NCBI GenBank assembly: GCA_963755695.1 | Contig: CAVWLB010000008.1 | Location: forward strand, 1,736,001-1,800,000 | Source of the DNA: QHWT01 sp963755695 | Lineage (GTDB): Bacteria > Acidobacteriota > Vicinamibacteria > Vicinamibacterales > 2-12-FULL-66-21 | Direction: 5' to 3' | Length of the DNA: 64,000 nt | Shown: positions 26,963-37,354 of the stretch, one piece after another | Position numbering within the stretch: position 1 is the first letter of the stretch | How the letters are laid out: each line of letters opens with the position of its first letter | Program-made: the position numbers and the translations under genes | The notes under the pieces: model-generated | Seen by the model: the letters and a program-made list of their open reading frames with translations, nothing else | Database searches by the model: none | What the model was told of the DNA's origin: nothing

Positions 26963-26982
26963 ATCAGGAGTATAACCGCCAG
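26945..26982. repeat. Right attachment-site repeat (38 bp)
   Basis: Identical to 21473-21510. It restores the C-terminal codons and TGA of thiD after insertion. Confidence 0.88.
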
Positions 26983-27758
26983 AAGTGATTCAGGGGCCCA
27001 TGGCCGCGCCCGATGTCCGGGCGCGTGGCGGATTGCCCCTTCGAGGTATCTCGCGCGCGCGAACCGAGCGCCTGCTCGATCGGATGTCCGAGCGCGAGGT
27101 TTGCCGCGATAGCGGCGGCAAATGTGCAACCAGTGCCATGCGTGTGTCGGCCGGGCAGCCGCGGTCCGCGCAGCTCGAACTCTCCGCTGCTGCTGACGAC
27201 CAGGTCGACCGATTCGGGTCCCTCGCCGGTGGCCCCCCTTCACCACTACGACGCGCGGGCCGTGCGCGCGGATTCGGCGCGCGGCAGCGCGCATGTCATC
27301 GAGGGTTCTGATCGTCATCTCTGCGAGCACCTCCGCTTCCGGGATGTTCGGGGTCACGATCGTCGGCGTGCTTCAGCAGCTCGGTCTTGATCGCGCCGAC
27401 GCCTCCGCGTCGAGCAGCCGGTCGCCCCCTTTCGCAACCATCACCGGATCGACGACAACGTTCGGGAGATCGAGCTCTTCGATTGCCGCCGAGACCGCCT
27501 CGACGATCGCCGCGTGGCGAGCATGCCGGTCTTCACCGCGTCCACGCCGCATATCTCCCTCGACTGCCTCGATCTGCGCGGTCACCAGATCGGCGGTACC
27601 GCCTCCCATGTCGATAACGCCAAGGGTGTTCTGCGCGGTCACCGCGGTGATCGCGCGACGTGCCGTACACGCCGATGCGCCGCAAAGGTTTTCAGGTCCG
27701 CCTGGATGCCGGCGCCTCCGCCCGAGTCGCTGCCCGCGATTGTCAGTGCTGTACGCAT
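26964..27758 (-). CDS. thiD: Hydroxymethylpyrimidine (phosphate) kinase, frame disrupted
   Basis: ThiD segments appear in shifting frames: MRTALTIAGSDSGGGAGIQA, DLKTFAAH, TAVTAQNTLGVIDM, VVDPVMVAKGGDRLLDAEA, VTPNIPEAEVLAEM, and the C-terminus GRGHGPLNHFWRLYS. The enzyme makes HMP pyrophosphate for thiamine synthesis. The length after repair is about 260 residues, as expected. About six single-base shifts occur. The final codons and stop lie inside the right 38-bp repeat, i.e. the gene end was preserved by the integrated element. bioY is divergently oriented 19 bp upstream. Confidence 0.87.
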
Positions 27759-27777
27759 ACAGTAGAATTCCGAGCCC

Positions 27778-28383
27778 ATGACGTCGCGATCGATCGCCTG
27801 TCGAGCGGGCACGCTGCTTCAGGTGTCTCGACGCGCGGATCTGTCTCGCCGCGATCCGCACTGCCGCCGTGCTGTTCGTCACGGTCCTGACCGCCGTCGC
27901 CGCGCAGGTCAGTATTCCGCTGCCGTTCACGCCGGTGCCGTTCACGCTGCAGCCGATGGTCGTGCTGCTCGGCGGCGCGGCGCTCGGGTCGCGTCTCGGG
28001 CATGACCAGCCAGGTGCTGTACCTCGCGCCGGCATCGCCGGCCTGCCGGTGTTCGCCGCATCGCCGGTCCTGCCTCAGGGGATCGCGCGGCTGCTCGGGC
28101 CCACCGGCGGATATCTTATGAGCTATCCCTTCGCCGCGTTCGTCTGCCGGCTACCTCGCCGAGCGCGGCTTCGATCGCCGCTATCTCACCTCCGTGGCTC
28201 GCCATGTCGGTCGGACTCTCCATCGTTTTCGCGTTCGGCGTCGCGTGGATGGCTTGGGGCGCGCCGGCGCTCGGTTTGAACACGTCGCTTCGCGCCGGTT
28301 TTTATCCGTTCGTTCCAGCCGATATCATCAAGGTCTTCGTCGCGGCCGCGATCCTGCCCGTCGCCTGGAAGTTCCTGCGGTAG
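27778..28383 (+). CDS. bioY: BioY-type biotin transporter substrate-binding subunit, frame disrupted
   Basis: The segments LFVTVLTAVAAQVSIPLPFT, PVPFTLQPMVVLLGGAALGS, FAASPVLPQGIARLLGPTGG, FGVAWMAWGAPALGL and the C-terminal PADIIKVFVAAAILPVAWKF belong to BioY, the membrane S-component that binds biotin in ECF transporters. About five membrane spans are visible. The frame changes at least three times in the first 430 bp. The N-terminal start is uncertain. No ECF ATPase or T subunit gene is adjacent, so it either shares a module encoded elsewhere or works alone. Confidence 0.82.
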
Positions 28384-28398
28384 CACACCTCGCCAGCG

Positions 28399-30410
28399 TC
28401 ACCGGACATATCCAAGACTTCTCAATCGATCGATCATTTCTTGATCCAGTGGCTCACCACGACGTGAGACCGGCTCGGTGAACGGTCGTCCGTAGGTCTT
28501 GACGTAACGATCGTTCTCGGAAGGAGAGGCCCCGAACAGTTTCGTGAGAGGTCTTCCGGCCAGCTGGTGACTCAATGGAATCCCGAGCGCGTACCAGATG
28601 GTGGGCGCGATATCGAGTGTCGACGAAAGCGGCAGCGGTTCCGCGGCGTTCGTTTGACTCTTGAGATCCCCCTGAGCCGAATCTGAAGCTGCCGGGGCCG
28701 AGAGAGATGATCCCCTCGCTTGCCGTTTGAACGCGTCCAGGGAGAGTCACAACGATTGTGGCCAGCCCCGGCCGCGGCTCGACCAGCGGAGCAATGAGGG
28801 TATCGAGGAACACGTAATACGAGCGAAGGCCGTCCACCCGTCCGGCGACGGTTGACGGTGCGAGCGCTCCCTCCTCCGTGCCCGCAAGCAGCGCATGCTG
28901 CGCGATGTCGAGACCCGGAAGATAAACGACGTCAAGGTCGCGCGGCGGCCCTGGCAACGCACGCGCCATTTCGACGACCGTGGCGTCGAGCTCCGCGGAC
29001 CGGCGCAGCACCGTCGCGACGCGGAAGGTCACTGCCGGAAAACCGCGAGGACGCGAGTGTGCGTGCACGTTGTCGCAGCGCCGACCAGGTCGACGCGCAG
29101 CTGCATCGTAGACCTCCCCCGGCGCGATTTCTGCATCGAGCGTGCCGCCACGTTCGAGCCGCAGCACCGCGCGATCGGTCAATACGATTCCGCTCCGGGG
29201 AGGTGCCGGCCACGTGGCCCACCAGTTGACGACGGCGGTGCGCAACCCGGCGTCGGCCGCGACCTCCCAGAGCGTTTTCGCACGGCGCTCGTCACGGCTC
29301 GCAACGGAGGGACGCGTCAGTCGCAGCGCGTCGGTCACCGGCACTCAGCATCCGCGCGACGGGGCCGGTCCCAGCCGAAACAATGCCCTGAACTCCGGCT
29401 ACGCGACGGGTCTCGATGGCGTGGACGCCATGAGCGCCCGGTGGCACACCGGTCGCCACGGTCGTCCATACCCGGGCGGGATCGCTGGTGTCTTCCGCCG
29501 CGAGCGGCGCGCGTTCGCCGCGCAAGACCCACGCAAGGTGCGTCAGCCGGCCGGCGCCGATCAGCTGTTCCGCCAGCGCCCGATCGAAACCGTCGATGGC
29601 AATCACCCTGACACGCCGGCCCTGTGAAACGACGGTCAGCTTCGGCTGTGTCGTCTCCGACGCCGCATCCGCAGGCGCCGTCCACAGCAGCAATGCTGCG
29701 GCGCCGACAAACGCGAGGCCGCCGCCCGCGAGGATCAGCCGCCAGGACCGCGGCGGGATCGGCGGGAGCACTCGCGACGAACCGGCAGCGGCACCGAGTA
29801 CCGCCAGGGTCGTGATCCGCACGGCATGTCCAAGCAGCAGGCTAATCATCACCGCCAGCGCCAGCGCCGCTATCGTCAGTACCGGAGCGCTCCATCCGAA
29901 TCCGGCATTCGCGCTTCGCCACCAGAACGTCAGGTACAGGAGGCACGCGACGCCCAACGACCAGCCGGCAATCGATGCGACGCGCCGCGCCCGGCCGGTG
30001 AATCCTCTCTTGCCCGGTTGCGCGGCAATCGAGGCCCCGAGGCTCACCATCGTTGAGAGGATCGCGAAGGCGGCGAAGAAAAGAACCGCCATGTAGACGC
30101 CGAGGACCGCGGCATCGCGAGGCGCCGTGACGAGCCCCGGCAGGCGTGTGCCCAACCCGACCGTGGCCGCCGGTCCAAGCAACGCGCCGGCGAGAAGGCC
30201 GACCCGGATGCCAGAGCGAATCGCCAGTGCCGCAGGCCCCCAAGTCGCCTTGGTTGGGGCCAGCAGGAATCGATCGACGCCCGCATCGAGATATCCGAGC
30301 GAACGCAGTTGCTGGCGGAGATCGTCAACGCGAGTGTCGGCGTGAGCCGTGCGCGACTCGTGACCGGCGATTGGTGACTGGGGGGGCGGCGCGCTTGATT
30401 CCTGACTCAT
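28399..30410 (-). CDS. Membrane-anchored alkaline-phosphatase-superfamily (type I phosphodiesterase-like) protein, frame disrupted
   Basis: The N-terminal 270 residues contain about five membrane spans (for example AAVLGVYMAVLFFAAFAILS, SAPVLTIAALALAVMISLLL). The rest is a phosphodiesterase/nucleotide pyrophosphatase-like domain: RVRVIAIDGFDRALAEQLI, WTTVATGVPPGAHGVHAIET, PLSSTLDIAPTIWYALGIPL, and C-terminal EMIDRLRSLGYVR. Frame changes occur near 29340 and 28680. Family members hydrolyse phosphate or sulfate esters or transfer phospho-groups to lipids or glycans on the periplasmic face. The substrate is unknown. The ATG overlaps the stop of the polyprenyl synthase (ATGA), placing it last in a four-gene operon. 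Confidence 0.8.
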
Positions 30411-31270
30411 AGCCGCCTCGACGAGACGAAGGCCGACAGCTCGCGCAATCGATCCGCCTTGCCACCGAAAGGCGCCAAAGCGCGATCGGCAGTCTGACAG
30501 AGTTCCGCGGCGAGTTCGCGCGCGCCATCCACGCCGCTGAACGACACGAACGTCGTCTTCCTGGCATCCTCACGGATCGCCTTGCCGGTTTGGGCCGGGT
30601 CGCCCTCGACATCGAGCAGGTCGTCAACGATTTGAAAGGCGAGGCCGAGGTTCTTTGCAAATGCGGTCAGCGCGGCGATGGGCTCTGCCGCAGCACCGGC
30701 GGTGATGGCGCCGCAGGTGGCGGCGGCCACGAACAGCGCACCCGTCTTTCCACGATGGATCCGTTCGAGCGTCTCGAAACTGATCTGCTGATCCGTCGCG
30801 AGCAGGTCGATCGCCTGCCCGCCAATCAGTCCCGCCGGTCCGATGGCCTCCGACGTGATCGCACTGAGGCGCGACGCAAGCTCCGGCTGGTAGGCGCGGG
30901 TGAAGGTGCCAAACGCCAGATTGAGGAGGCCAAAGGCCGCGAGAATCGCGATCGCCTCGCCGAACTCGAGATGGTTCGCGCGGCGGCCGCGCCTGAGCGG
31001 AGCGTTGTCCATGGACGGCAGGTCGTCGAGAATCAGGGACGAGGAATGGACCAGTTCAATGGCCGCGGCGGCGGGAACCGCGCGATCGATCTGCCCGCGG
31101 CACAACTCGGCGCACGCGAGCACGAGAACGGCGCGCACCTGTTTGGACGGGGCAAGCGCGGTGTAAGCCATGGCGCGTTCGACCTGTCCGTCGCCGCCCC
31201 TGACCAGCCGCTCCAGTTCCACGGTCACCAGACGCTGGTAATCGGCAAAGAAACGCGGCAGCGCGGTCAT
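30407..31270 (-). CDS. Polyprenyl (geranylgeranyl/farnesyl) diphosphate synthase
   Basis: 287 residues, clean frame. The two Asp-rich motifs are DDLPSMD (first) and DDLLDVEGD (second), with PSKQVRAVLVLACAEL, HSSSLILDD and LGLAFQIVDDLLD in order. It condenses IPP with allylic diphosphates. The chain length (C15-C20) cannot be fixed by eye. It overlaps the methyltransferase gene by ATGA upstream and the phosphodiesterase gene by ATGA downstream, so synthesis is coupled. Together with a membrane phosphodiesterase this hints at an isoprenoid or lipid-carrier role (inference). Confidence 0.93.
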   Translation of the reverse strand: MTALPRFFADYQRLVTVELERLVRGGDGQVERAMAYTALAPSKQVRAVLVLACAELCRGQIDRAVPAAAAIELVHSSSLILDDLPSMDNAPLRRGRRANHLEFGEAIAILAAFGLLNLAFGTFTRAYQPELASRLSAITSEAIGPAGLIGGQAIDLLATDQQISFETLERIHRGKTGALFVAAATCGAITAGAAAEPIAALTAFAKNLGLAFQIVDDLLDVEGDPAQTGKAIREDARKTTFVSFSGVDGARELAAELCQTADRALAPFGGKADRLRELSAFVSSRRL

Positions 31271-31913
31271 CGCGGCGCGGGCACGAAGATCAAGAGGTAC
31301 TGGTATCGCAGGAAATCACCGCGCGACTGCAGCTTCAGCCCGGCGCGGCTGGCATCGTCGATTACCCGTTCCGGATCGATCCGCTCTTCCATGGGAGGCC
31401 CGGGGCCGCCTCCATCCTTTTTGGAATTGACGATGCCGATGCGCCCGGTGGGTTTCAGCGACGTCGCGAGATTTTTCAGCAGCGGCACCGGCTGCTCGAG
31501 CTCGTTATAGGTCTCGACGATCAGCGCCGCATCGAGCGAGCCCTTCGGCAGCCGTGGATCGACCGCCGTTCCAAGCACCGGATCTGACGTTGCGCAATCT
31601 GAGCCGCTGCACGCGACGCGTCGATCGCCTGCATCATCTCCGGCTGGATGTCCTCGGCGTACACGCGTCCATTCGGGCCGACACGCTGGGCGAGGTGAAC
31701 CGTGAACCATCCGCCGCCCGCCCCGAGATCGGCGACGACGCTTCGTTCGCCGATGGCGAGTGCATCCATGATCTGATCGGGACGCTGCCACGCTTCGCGG
31801 TCCGGCCCTTCGAGCTCAGCGAGCTTGGTTGGATCAAACAGCTTGCTATGCTGCGCGCTCGCGGTCGCCACCCCCACCGCGACCGCCGATGCGATGACGA
31901 GAAGGCGCTTCAT
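31267..31913 (-). CDS. Predicted exported class I SAM-methyltransferase-like protein, one frame shift
   Basis: The N-terminus MKRLLVIASAVAVGVATASA is a clear Sec signal peptide. It is followed by a Rossmann methyltransferase domain with the SAM loop VVADLGAGGGWFTVHLAQ, then GRVYAEDIQPEMMQ, a post-I acidic strand, and the end DFLRYQYLLIFVP. A shift near 31580 separates the halves. SAM is not normally available outside the cytoplasm, so an exported member is odd: it could bind another ligand or the signal could act as an anchor. It is embedded between aspA and the polyprenyl synthase with ATGA overlaps on both sides. Confidence 0.8.
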
Positions 31914-33420
31914 TGTTTAGCGGTCTTGGGGTGGCGTTTCACGCGGGTTTTCGAGCGGGTTTTTACGCGGCCCTTGCCTTGTTGACCCGGGATACCCGGG
32001 CTTGTCATCTGCTCGGCCGAGAGGATGGCGTCGAGCTGCGCCCGGTCGAACAGCTTCCGTTCGAGGACAAGATCCCGAATCGAGCGCCCCGTCCTGACCG
32101 CGGTCTTGGCGATCGTCGGCGGTCGCGGCATAGCCGATGTACGGACTCAACGCCGTGGCCAGCGCCGTGCTTCGATCGAGCAGCTCGCGGCATCGCGCTT
32201 CATCAGCTTGGAGGCCCGTGACGGAGCGGTCCGTCAGCACGGTCATCGCGCGATCGAAGAATCGATGACGCGTGCAGGGCGTTCCAGGCGATCACCGGCA
32301 TCATCACGTTGAGCTCGAGTTGTCCCGCGCAAGCGGCCGCGAGAATCGACGGCATCGCATCCCCAGACCTGCTGACAGACCTGGTTCACCATCTCGGGTA
32401 CCGACGGATTGACCTTGCCCGGCATGATCGACGAACCGGGCTGCACCGAGGGCAGCTGCACTTCGGCCAGGCCGGCGCGCGGACCGCATGCTCAGCAGGC
32501 GCAGGTCCGACGCGATCTTGTCGACTTCGACCGCCAGCCGCCGGAGCGCACCCGAGTACGCGAGCACATCGCCCATGCTTTGCGTCACGCGAAAGCGGTT
32601 CGATGCCGGCCGAAGGCGGAGATTCATCGCCTCCGCGAGGTTCCTGACCGCCCGCTCGGTCACGTCGTCGCCGGCGTTCAAGCCCGGTGCCGACCGCGGT
32701 TGCGCCGAGATTCAGTTCGTGCAGGCTGTCCGCGCTCGCGTTCGAGTTCAGCTGCCGCGTGCCTCACGTTCGCGGCGTAGCCGCTGAACTCCTGGCCGAG
32801 CGTGATCGGGACCGCGTCCTGCAGGTGGGTCCGGCCGGTTTTCAGGACGTGCGCGAACTCGCGCGCCTTTCGCATCGAGCGCGTCGGCGAGTCGGCCGGC
32901 TGCTGCCAGCAGCGCACGGCAACAGAGGAGCAGCGCCAGACGCGTGGCCGTCGGGAAACACATCGTTGGTCGACTGTCCCATGTTGACGTGATCGTTCGG
33001 ATGCACACGCTTGTAGGTGCCTCGCGGCTCGCCCAGGAGCTCGGCGCCGCGATTGGCGAGCACCTCGTTGGCGTTCATGTTGTGCGACGTCCCGGCGCCG
33101 GCCTGATAGACGTCGACGACGAACTGATCGCGAAGCTGGCCGGCGAGGATCTCGTCCGCCGCCTGGACGATGGCGTCGGCGACTGCGCGGTCGAGCCGCC
33201 CGAGCGCTGCGTTCGCCCGGGCCGCCGCCTGCTTGATGAGCACGGTGGCGGTGACCAGCTCGGCGTGGCGCGCGTGAGGCCGCTGATCGGGAAGTTCTCG
33301 ACCGCGCGCTGCGGTCTGCACGCCGTAGTAGGCCTCAGCCGGCACCCGCACGTCGCCGAGGGGATCGCGCTCGACGCGCGGCAGCCGGCGCAGCCGGTTC
33401 TTTCTGCGCCGTTCCGGCAT
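31910..33420 (-). CDS. aspA: Aspartate ammonia-lyase, frame disrupted
   Basis: Recovered segments: DPLGDVRVPAEAYYGVQTAR, VDVYQAGAGTSHNMNANEVL, HVNMGQSTNDVFP, LKTGRTHLQDAVPITLGQEF, AYSGALRRLAVEVDKIASDL, the lyase signature GSSIMPGKVNPSVPEMVNQV, and the C-terminal region with ELLDRSTALATALSPYIGYA. DAVPITLGQEF and VPEMVNQVC favour AspA over fumarase C. It catalyses aspartate to fumarate plus ammonia, and a class I fumarase gene starts divergently 25 bp away, a metabolic match. At least eight single-base shifts occur. The stop overlaps the methyltransferase ATG (ATGA). The C-terminus has a Lys/Arg-rich extension. Confidence 0.87.
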
Positions 33421-33433
33421 TTCCTGCTCAATT

Positions 33434-33439
33434 ATACTG
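33434..33439 (+). promoter_or_regulatory. -10 box TATACT just upstream of the fumarase start
   Basis: TATACT is followed by GCTCGT and then ATG (33446), a six-base gap. This places the expected transcription start at the start codon, i.e. a leaderless mRNA. Divergent from aspA. Confidence 0.45.
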
Positions 33440-33445
33440 CTCGTA

Positions 33446-35022
33446 TGCTTCCGTCCTTTCTTCGACAGCGTCGTCCAGCTGATCACGCGAACCTCGACCG
33501 ATCTGCCTCCGGACGTGCGCGCAGGCGATGGGGCCGGCGCTCGCGACCGAGGAGCGCGCGACGCGAGCGGGCCAGGCGCTGACGATCATCGCGCAGAACA
33601 TCGATCAGGCGGCGTCCTGCGAAGGGCCGATCTGCCAGGACACCGGCATGCCGACGTTCGAGGTGAGGGTGCCGGTCGGCGCCAACCAGATCTGGATGAA
33701 GCAGCAGATCCGGGCGGCGATGGCCGAAGCAACGCGGCGCGGCAAGCTGCGTCCGAACTCCGTGGATTCGATCACCGGCGAGAACTCCGGCGACAACCTC
33801 GGCCCGGGCACGCCGATCATCCACTTCGAGCAGTGGGAGCAGCGACGACGATCGAGGTGAAGCTGATCCTGAAGGGGGGCGGCTGCGAGAACACGAACGC
33901 GCAATACTCGCTGCCCGCGGAGCTCGATCATCTCGGGCGCGCCGATCGGACGCTCGACGGCGTGCGCAAGTGCATCCTGCACGCGGTGTGGAAGGCGCAA
34001 GGAAAGGGCTGCAGTCCTGGCGCGGTCGGCGTGTGCATCGGCGGCGACCGGACGTCGGGGTATCTGCACGCGAAGGAGCAGCTGTTTCGCACGCTCGACG
34101 ACGTCAATCCCGATCCGCGGCTCGCGGAGATTGAAGACTGCGGTGATGACGACGGCGAACGAGCTGACCGTCGGCCCAATGGGGTTCGGCGGGAAGACGT
34201 CGCTCATCGGCTGCAAGATCGGCGCGCTCAATCGCCTGCCCGCCAGCTTCTTCGTCTCGATCGCCTACGACTGCTGGGCGTTTCGCCGGCTCGGCGTGAC
34301 CGCTCGACGCGACGACCGGCGCGATCGCCTCTGGCTGTATCGCGAAGGCGACACGCCGTCGGTGCCGATGCTGCACGCCGAAGAAGTCGCGGCGGGATTT
34401 CCCGCGGACGGGGCGCGAGGTCCGGCTGTCGCGCGCCGATCACCGACGAGCAGATCCGCGCGCTCAAGGTCGGCGACGTCGTGCTGATCTCGGGCCGGAT
34501 CGTTCACCGGCCGCGACGCCGTTCACGCGCACCTGATGAAGCACGATCCGCCGGTCGACCTTCGCGGCGGCGTGCTCTATCACTGCGGTCCGGTCGTCGT
34601 GAAGGAACCGGACAACCCCCCTGGCCCGCCGAAGCCGCAAAGCGGCGAAGGCGGCTGGACGGTGACTGCCGCGGGCCCGACCACCAGCATCCGCGAAGAG
34701 CCATACCAGGCCGAGATCCTGAAGCGTTACGGCGTGCGCGTCGTGATCGGCAAGGGCGGCATGGGCGCGAAAACGCTGGCCGGGTTGAAGGAATCAGGGG
34801 CGGTCTACCTCAACGCGATCGGCGGCGCGGCGCAGTTCTACGCGCGCTGCATCGAGCGCGTCGACCGGCGTGTCGCTGATGCAGTTCGGCACGCCGGAAG
34901 CGATGTGGCACCTCGAGGTCCGCGACTTTCCCGCGATCGTCACGATGGACGCGCACGGCAACAGCCTGCACAAGGAGATCGAAGAGGCGTCAGGCCAGCA
35001 ACTGGAAGCGGCGCGCGTCTAG
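33446..35022 (+). CDS. fumA: Fumarate hydratase class I (4Fe-4S), frame disrupted
   Basis: Recovered segments: ATRAGQALTIIAQNIDQAAS, CEGPICQDTGMPTFEVRVPV, LILKGGGCENTNAQYSLPAE, GVCIGGDRTSGYLHAKEQLF, MGFGGKTSLIGCKIGALNRL, PASFFVSIAYDCWAFRRLGV, and from the beta-type domain TVTAAGPTTSIREEPYQAEI and KGGMGAKTLAGLKESGAVYL, with IVTMDAHGNSLHKEIEEASG. The Cys in CQDTG, GGGCEN and IGCKIG fit the cluster ligands. It hydrates fumarate to malate and would use fumarate from the divergent aspA. About nine shifts lie in 33.5-34.9 kb. The first codons are uncertain because of a shift after the ATG. Confidence 0.88.
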
Positions 35023-35080
35023 AACAGCCAGGAGGGCGCCCCTGTGAAGCGCCGGCTCGCCGCGACAGATTCGTAGGACC

Positions 35081-35180
35081 TCATTTGTAGGGCACGTCTT
35101 TAGAACGTGCCTTCGGTCTCCTAAACAGACGCGCTACAACTGATATCCTCGGCACCTCTGAGGAGCTGCCCTACAGATTT
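35081..35180. repeat. Two copies of the GTAGGGC palindromic repeat
   Basis: GTAGGGCACGTCTTTAGAACG forms GGCACGT/ACGTGCC around a CTTTAGA loop, and an inverted copy CCTCGGCACCTCTGAGGAG...CCCTACAG follows 40 bp later. They lie between the convergent fumarase and isomerase genes. Same family as at 8641. Confidence 0.75.
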
Positions 35181-35204
35181 TTCAATCGACGTCTGCGATC
35201 CACC

Positions 35205-36850
35205 TCACTTCATCGCCTCTGCAAACAACTCACGCAGCGCCGAAGAAGCGTCGGTGTCCTTTCCCATATGAATGCGCACGGTTCGCCGGCCGTGCGCTTC
35301 GAGGGTCTCGGCGTCGCCGATCGCCTGCGCGCGTTTGAGTTGCGCGAACGTGTAGGGTGCACCTGGGATCGCCGTGCTCGTCAGGTCTTCGCCGGTGATC
35401 ACGAACGGCGACGATCGTGTTCGGCCCGCCCTTGTGGTACTGACCGGTCGAGTGCAGGTAGCGGGGTCCGACGCCGAACGTGGTGGCCGCGCGCGTTCGC
35501 TTCCGAATGGACTCGCGAATGGTGCCAACAGCGGCCTCGAATTCCGGTTCTGCCGGCAGGTACGAGAGGAACGCGACGTAGTCGCGCGGACCGAGCGATT
35601 CCGAGGGCGGTGCGGACGATGGAGGCGGGTGTCGGGCCGGTGAGCCGTGAATATACCGAGAGACGTGCCGGCGGTCGCGGCGGGCTTGCCGCTGTCGATC
35701 GTGCCTTTCGACAGCGATGCCCTTGTCTTGTCCTTCGCCTCCGCGACGTTCGGCTCGTCGAATGGATTGATGCCGAGGATCGATCCCGCGATCGCCGTCG
35801 CGAATTCCCAACGGAAGAACTCCGCGCCGAGGCCGTCGAGCCGTGTGCTCAGCCGCAGAACCGGATGGCCGGCCGCTTCGAGCGCATCGATCCGCGATCG
35901 ATCCGGCGCGTCGCGGTCGGTGGAGATTGCGACGAAGCAGCGATCGTCGTTGTAATCATCGGGCCGGCCGAGCGGCTCGTCGACCACCGGGAGCGATCCC
36001 TTGCCTTGCTTGCCGGTACTTTCGGCAACGAGCTGTTCGATCCAGAGGCCAAGCGACCGAAGCGACGGGGGCAGGATCAGCGTCAGCTTGTCGCGTCCGG
36101 TGTTGGCCGCCGCGCCGAAAAACGCGCCCAGCTCCAATCCTGCGTTCTGATGGTTCTCCTGTCGGCAGCCCTCCGCCATGCGGCGCCGCCCGCGAGCATC
36201 TCTCGCACGGGCGCGCCAATCAGCGCACCGGGCACGAGGCCGAACAGCGACAAGCGCCGAGAAGCGGCCGCCGATGTCCGGCGGGTTGAGAAACACGTGG
36301 CGGTAGCCGCGCTCGGCGGCGAGCTGGGCGAGGCCGGTGGCCGGATCGGTGACGGCGATGAAATGCCGTCCTGCGCGGTCGCCAAGCCGTGACGACATAT
36401 GGTCCCAGAACAGCCTTTCCATCGATGCCGGCTCGATGGTGCCGCCGCTTTTGCTGGCGACGAGGAACAGCGTCTGCTCGGGCTCGAGACGCCGGACCGC
36501 GGCGGAAATTGCCGCTTCGTCGGTGGTGTCCATCACGACCAGCGACGGATAGCCCGGCCTGACGCCGTAGATCGCGCGCATGACTTCCGCGCACAGGGCG
36601 CTGCCGCCCATTCCAAGCAGATAGATGGTCTCTATGCCGTCGCCGTCGGACGTCATCCGCGAGCTGCCTCGATTCGCGACAGTTCCGGCTCCATACCGGT
36701 CGGCACGTCGAGCCAGCCTAGGCGATCGGCGATCGATCGTGCGGCGTCGCTGTCGGGCTCAGCGGTCCAGACGGAGACGTCGCGGCGCCAGATGCGGGGG
36801 ACGAGATGCTGGTGGATCAGGGGATCGGCGGCGGGAACCGGCGGGGCCAC
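35205..36850 (-). CDS. pgi: Glucose-6-phosphate isomerase, stand-alone type, frame disrupted
   Basis: From a GTG at 36850: VPRIWRRDVSVWTAEPDSDA, IYLLGMGGSALCAEVMRAIY, TLFLVASKSGGTIEPASMER, HFIAVTDPATGLAQLAAERG, NPPDIGGRFSAL, LWIEQLVAESTGKQGKGSLP, EFFRWEFATAIAGSILGINP, then TSTAIPGAPYTFAQLKRAQA. It corresponds to the isomerase half of the tal-pgi fusion at 55.3-58.2 kb but lacks the transaldolase domain. It interconverts glucose-6-P and fructose-6-P. Shifts occur near 36650, 36150-36250 and 35400-35640. Two isomerase-type genes in one window is unusual. The protein is about 545 residues after repair. Confidence 0.85.
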
Positions 36851-36859
36851 GGCCCAGTG

Positions 36860-36865
36860 TATAAT
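36860..36865 (+). promoter_or_regulatory. -10 box TATAAT for erpA
   Basis: GTGTATAATTGGGG lies 34 bp upstream of the erpA ATG, followed by a good GAGGAG ribosome-binding site. It overlaps the start of the divergent pgi gene region. Confidence 0.5.
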
Positions 36866-36898
36866 TGGGGTGAACGATCTCTGAGGAGAATTCTGACC

Positions 36899-37228
36899 AT
36901 GATCAATGTCACCCCGTCGGCGGCCACGAAGATCACCGAGCTGCTGACCGAAGAGAACAAGACCGAGGCGGGCCTGCGCGTGTTCGTCCAGGGCGGCGGC
37001 TGCTCCGGGTTCCAGTACGGCCTGATGATCGACGAAGGCGAAGGAGACGCCTCGACCGATGCGGTCATCGAGTCGAACGGCGTCAAGCTGCTGGTCGACC
37101 CGATCAGCGCGCGCTACCTGCGCGGCGCCGAAGTGGATTTCGTCGACAACGTCACGGGCGGCGGTTTCACCATCAAGAATCCGAACGCGAAGTCGACCTG
37201 CGGCTGCGGCTCGTCCTTCAGCGTCTAG
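36899..37228 (+). CDS. erpA: Iron-sulfur cluster insertion/A-type carrier protein
   Basis: 109 residues starting MINVTPSAATKITELL, with the three cluster-binding Cys in GGGCSGFQYG and TCGCGSSFSV. A-type carriers receive Fe-S clusters from scaffold proteins and deliver them to apo-enzymes such as the class I fumarase nearby. Clean frame and clear RBS. A longer upstream frame exists, but the ATG at 36899 fits the family and the RBS. Confidence 0.95.
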   Translation: MINVTPSAATKITELLTEENKTEAGLRVFVQGGGCSGFQYGLMIDEGEGDASTDAVIESNGVKLLVDPISARYLRGAEVDFVDNVTGGGFTIKNPNAKSTCGCGSSFSV

Positions 37229-37354
37229 GCTGCCGGTTTCTATCTATCAGGCGGAGGCCGCCCTCCAGCGGTGGCTTCCGCCTTCACGCGTAAACCGCTT
37301 CGATCCGCTACGCAGAAGCTTCGGTGATTCTTCCGTCTTCAGGCGGAAGTTCCT

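Larger units (their letters stand above)
21473..26982. mobile_element. 5.5-kb integrated element between 38-bp direct repeats at the thiD/moaE junction
   Basis: Identical 38-bp repeats at 21473-21510 and 26945-26982 flank a segment with a tyrosine recombinase (24397-25599), small unknown genes, a DUF2007-like gene, a His-rich lipoprotein gene and a deleted IS3. Read on the minus strand, the right copy contains the last codons of thiD (TGGCGGTTATACTCCTGA, i.e. W-R-L-Y-S-stop), and the left copy contains the first codons of moaE (ATGGGGCGATTTGTGGTG). Removing the element rejoins thiD and moaE with one base between stop and start. The size and lack of replication or conjugation genes suggest a small integrative element or a decayed genomic island. 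Confidence 0.85.

Noticed and set aside
31910..33420. Assignment as class II fumarase (fumC)
   Set aside because: The DAVPITLGQEF and PEMVNQV segments match aspartate ammonia-lyase better, and a class I fumarase is encoded next door.
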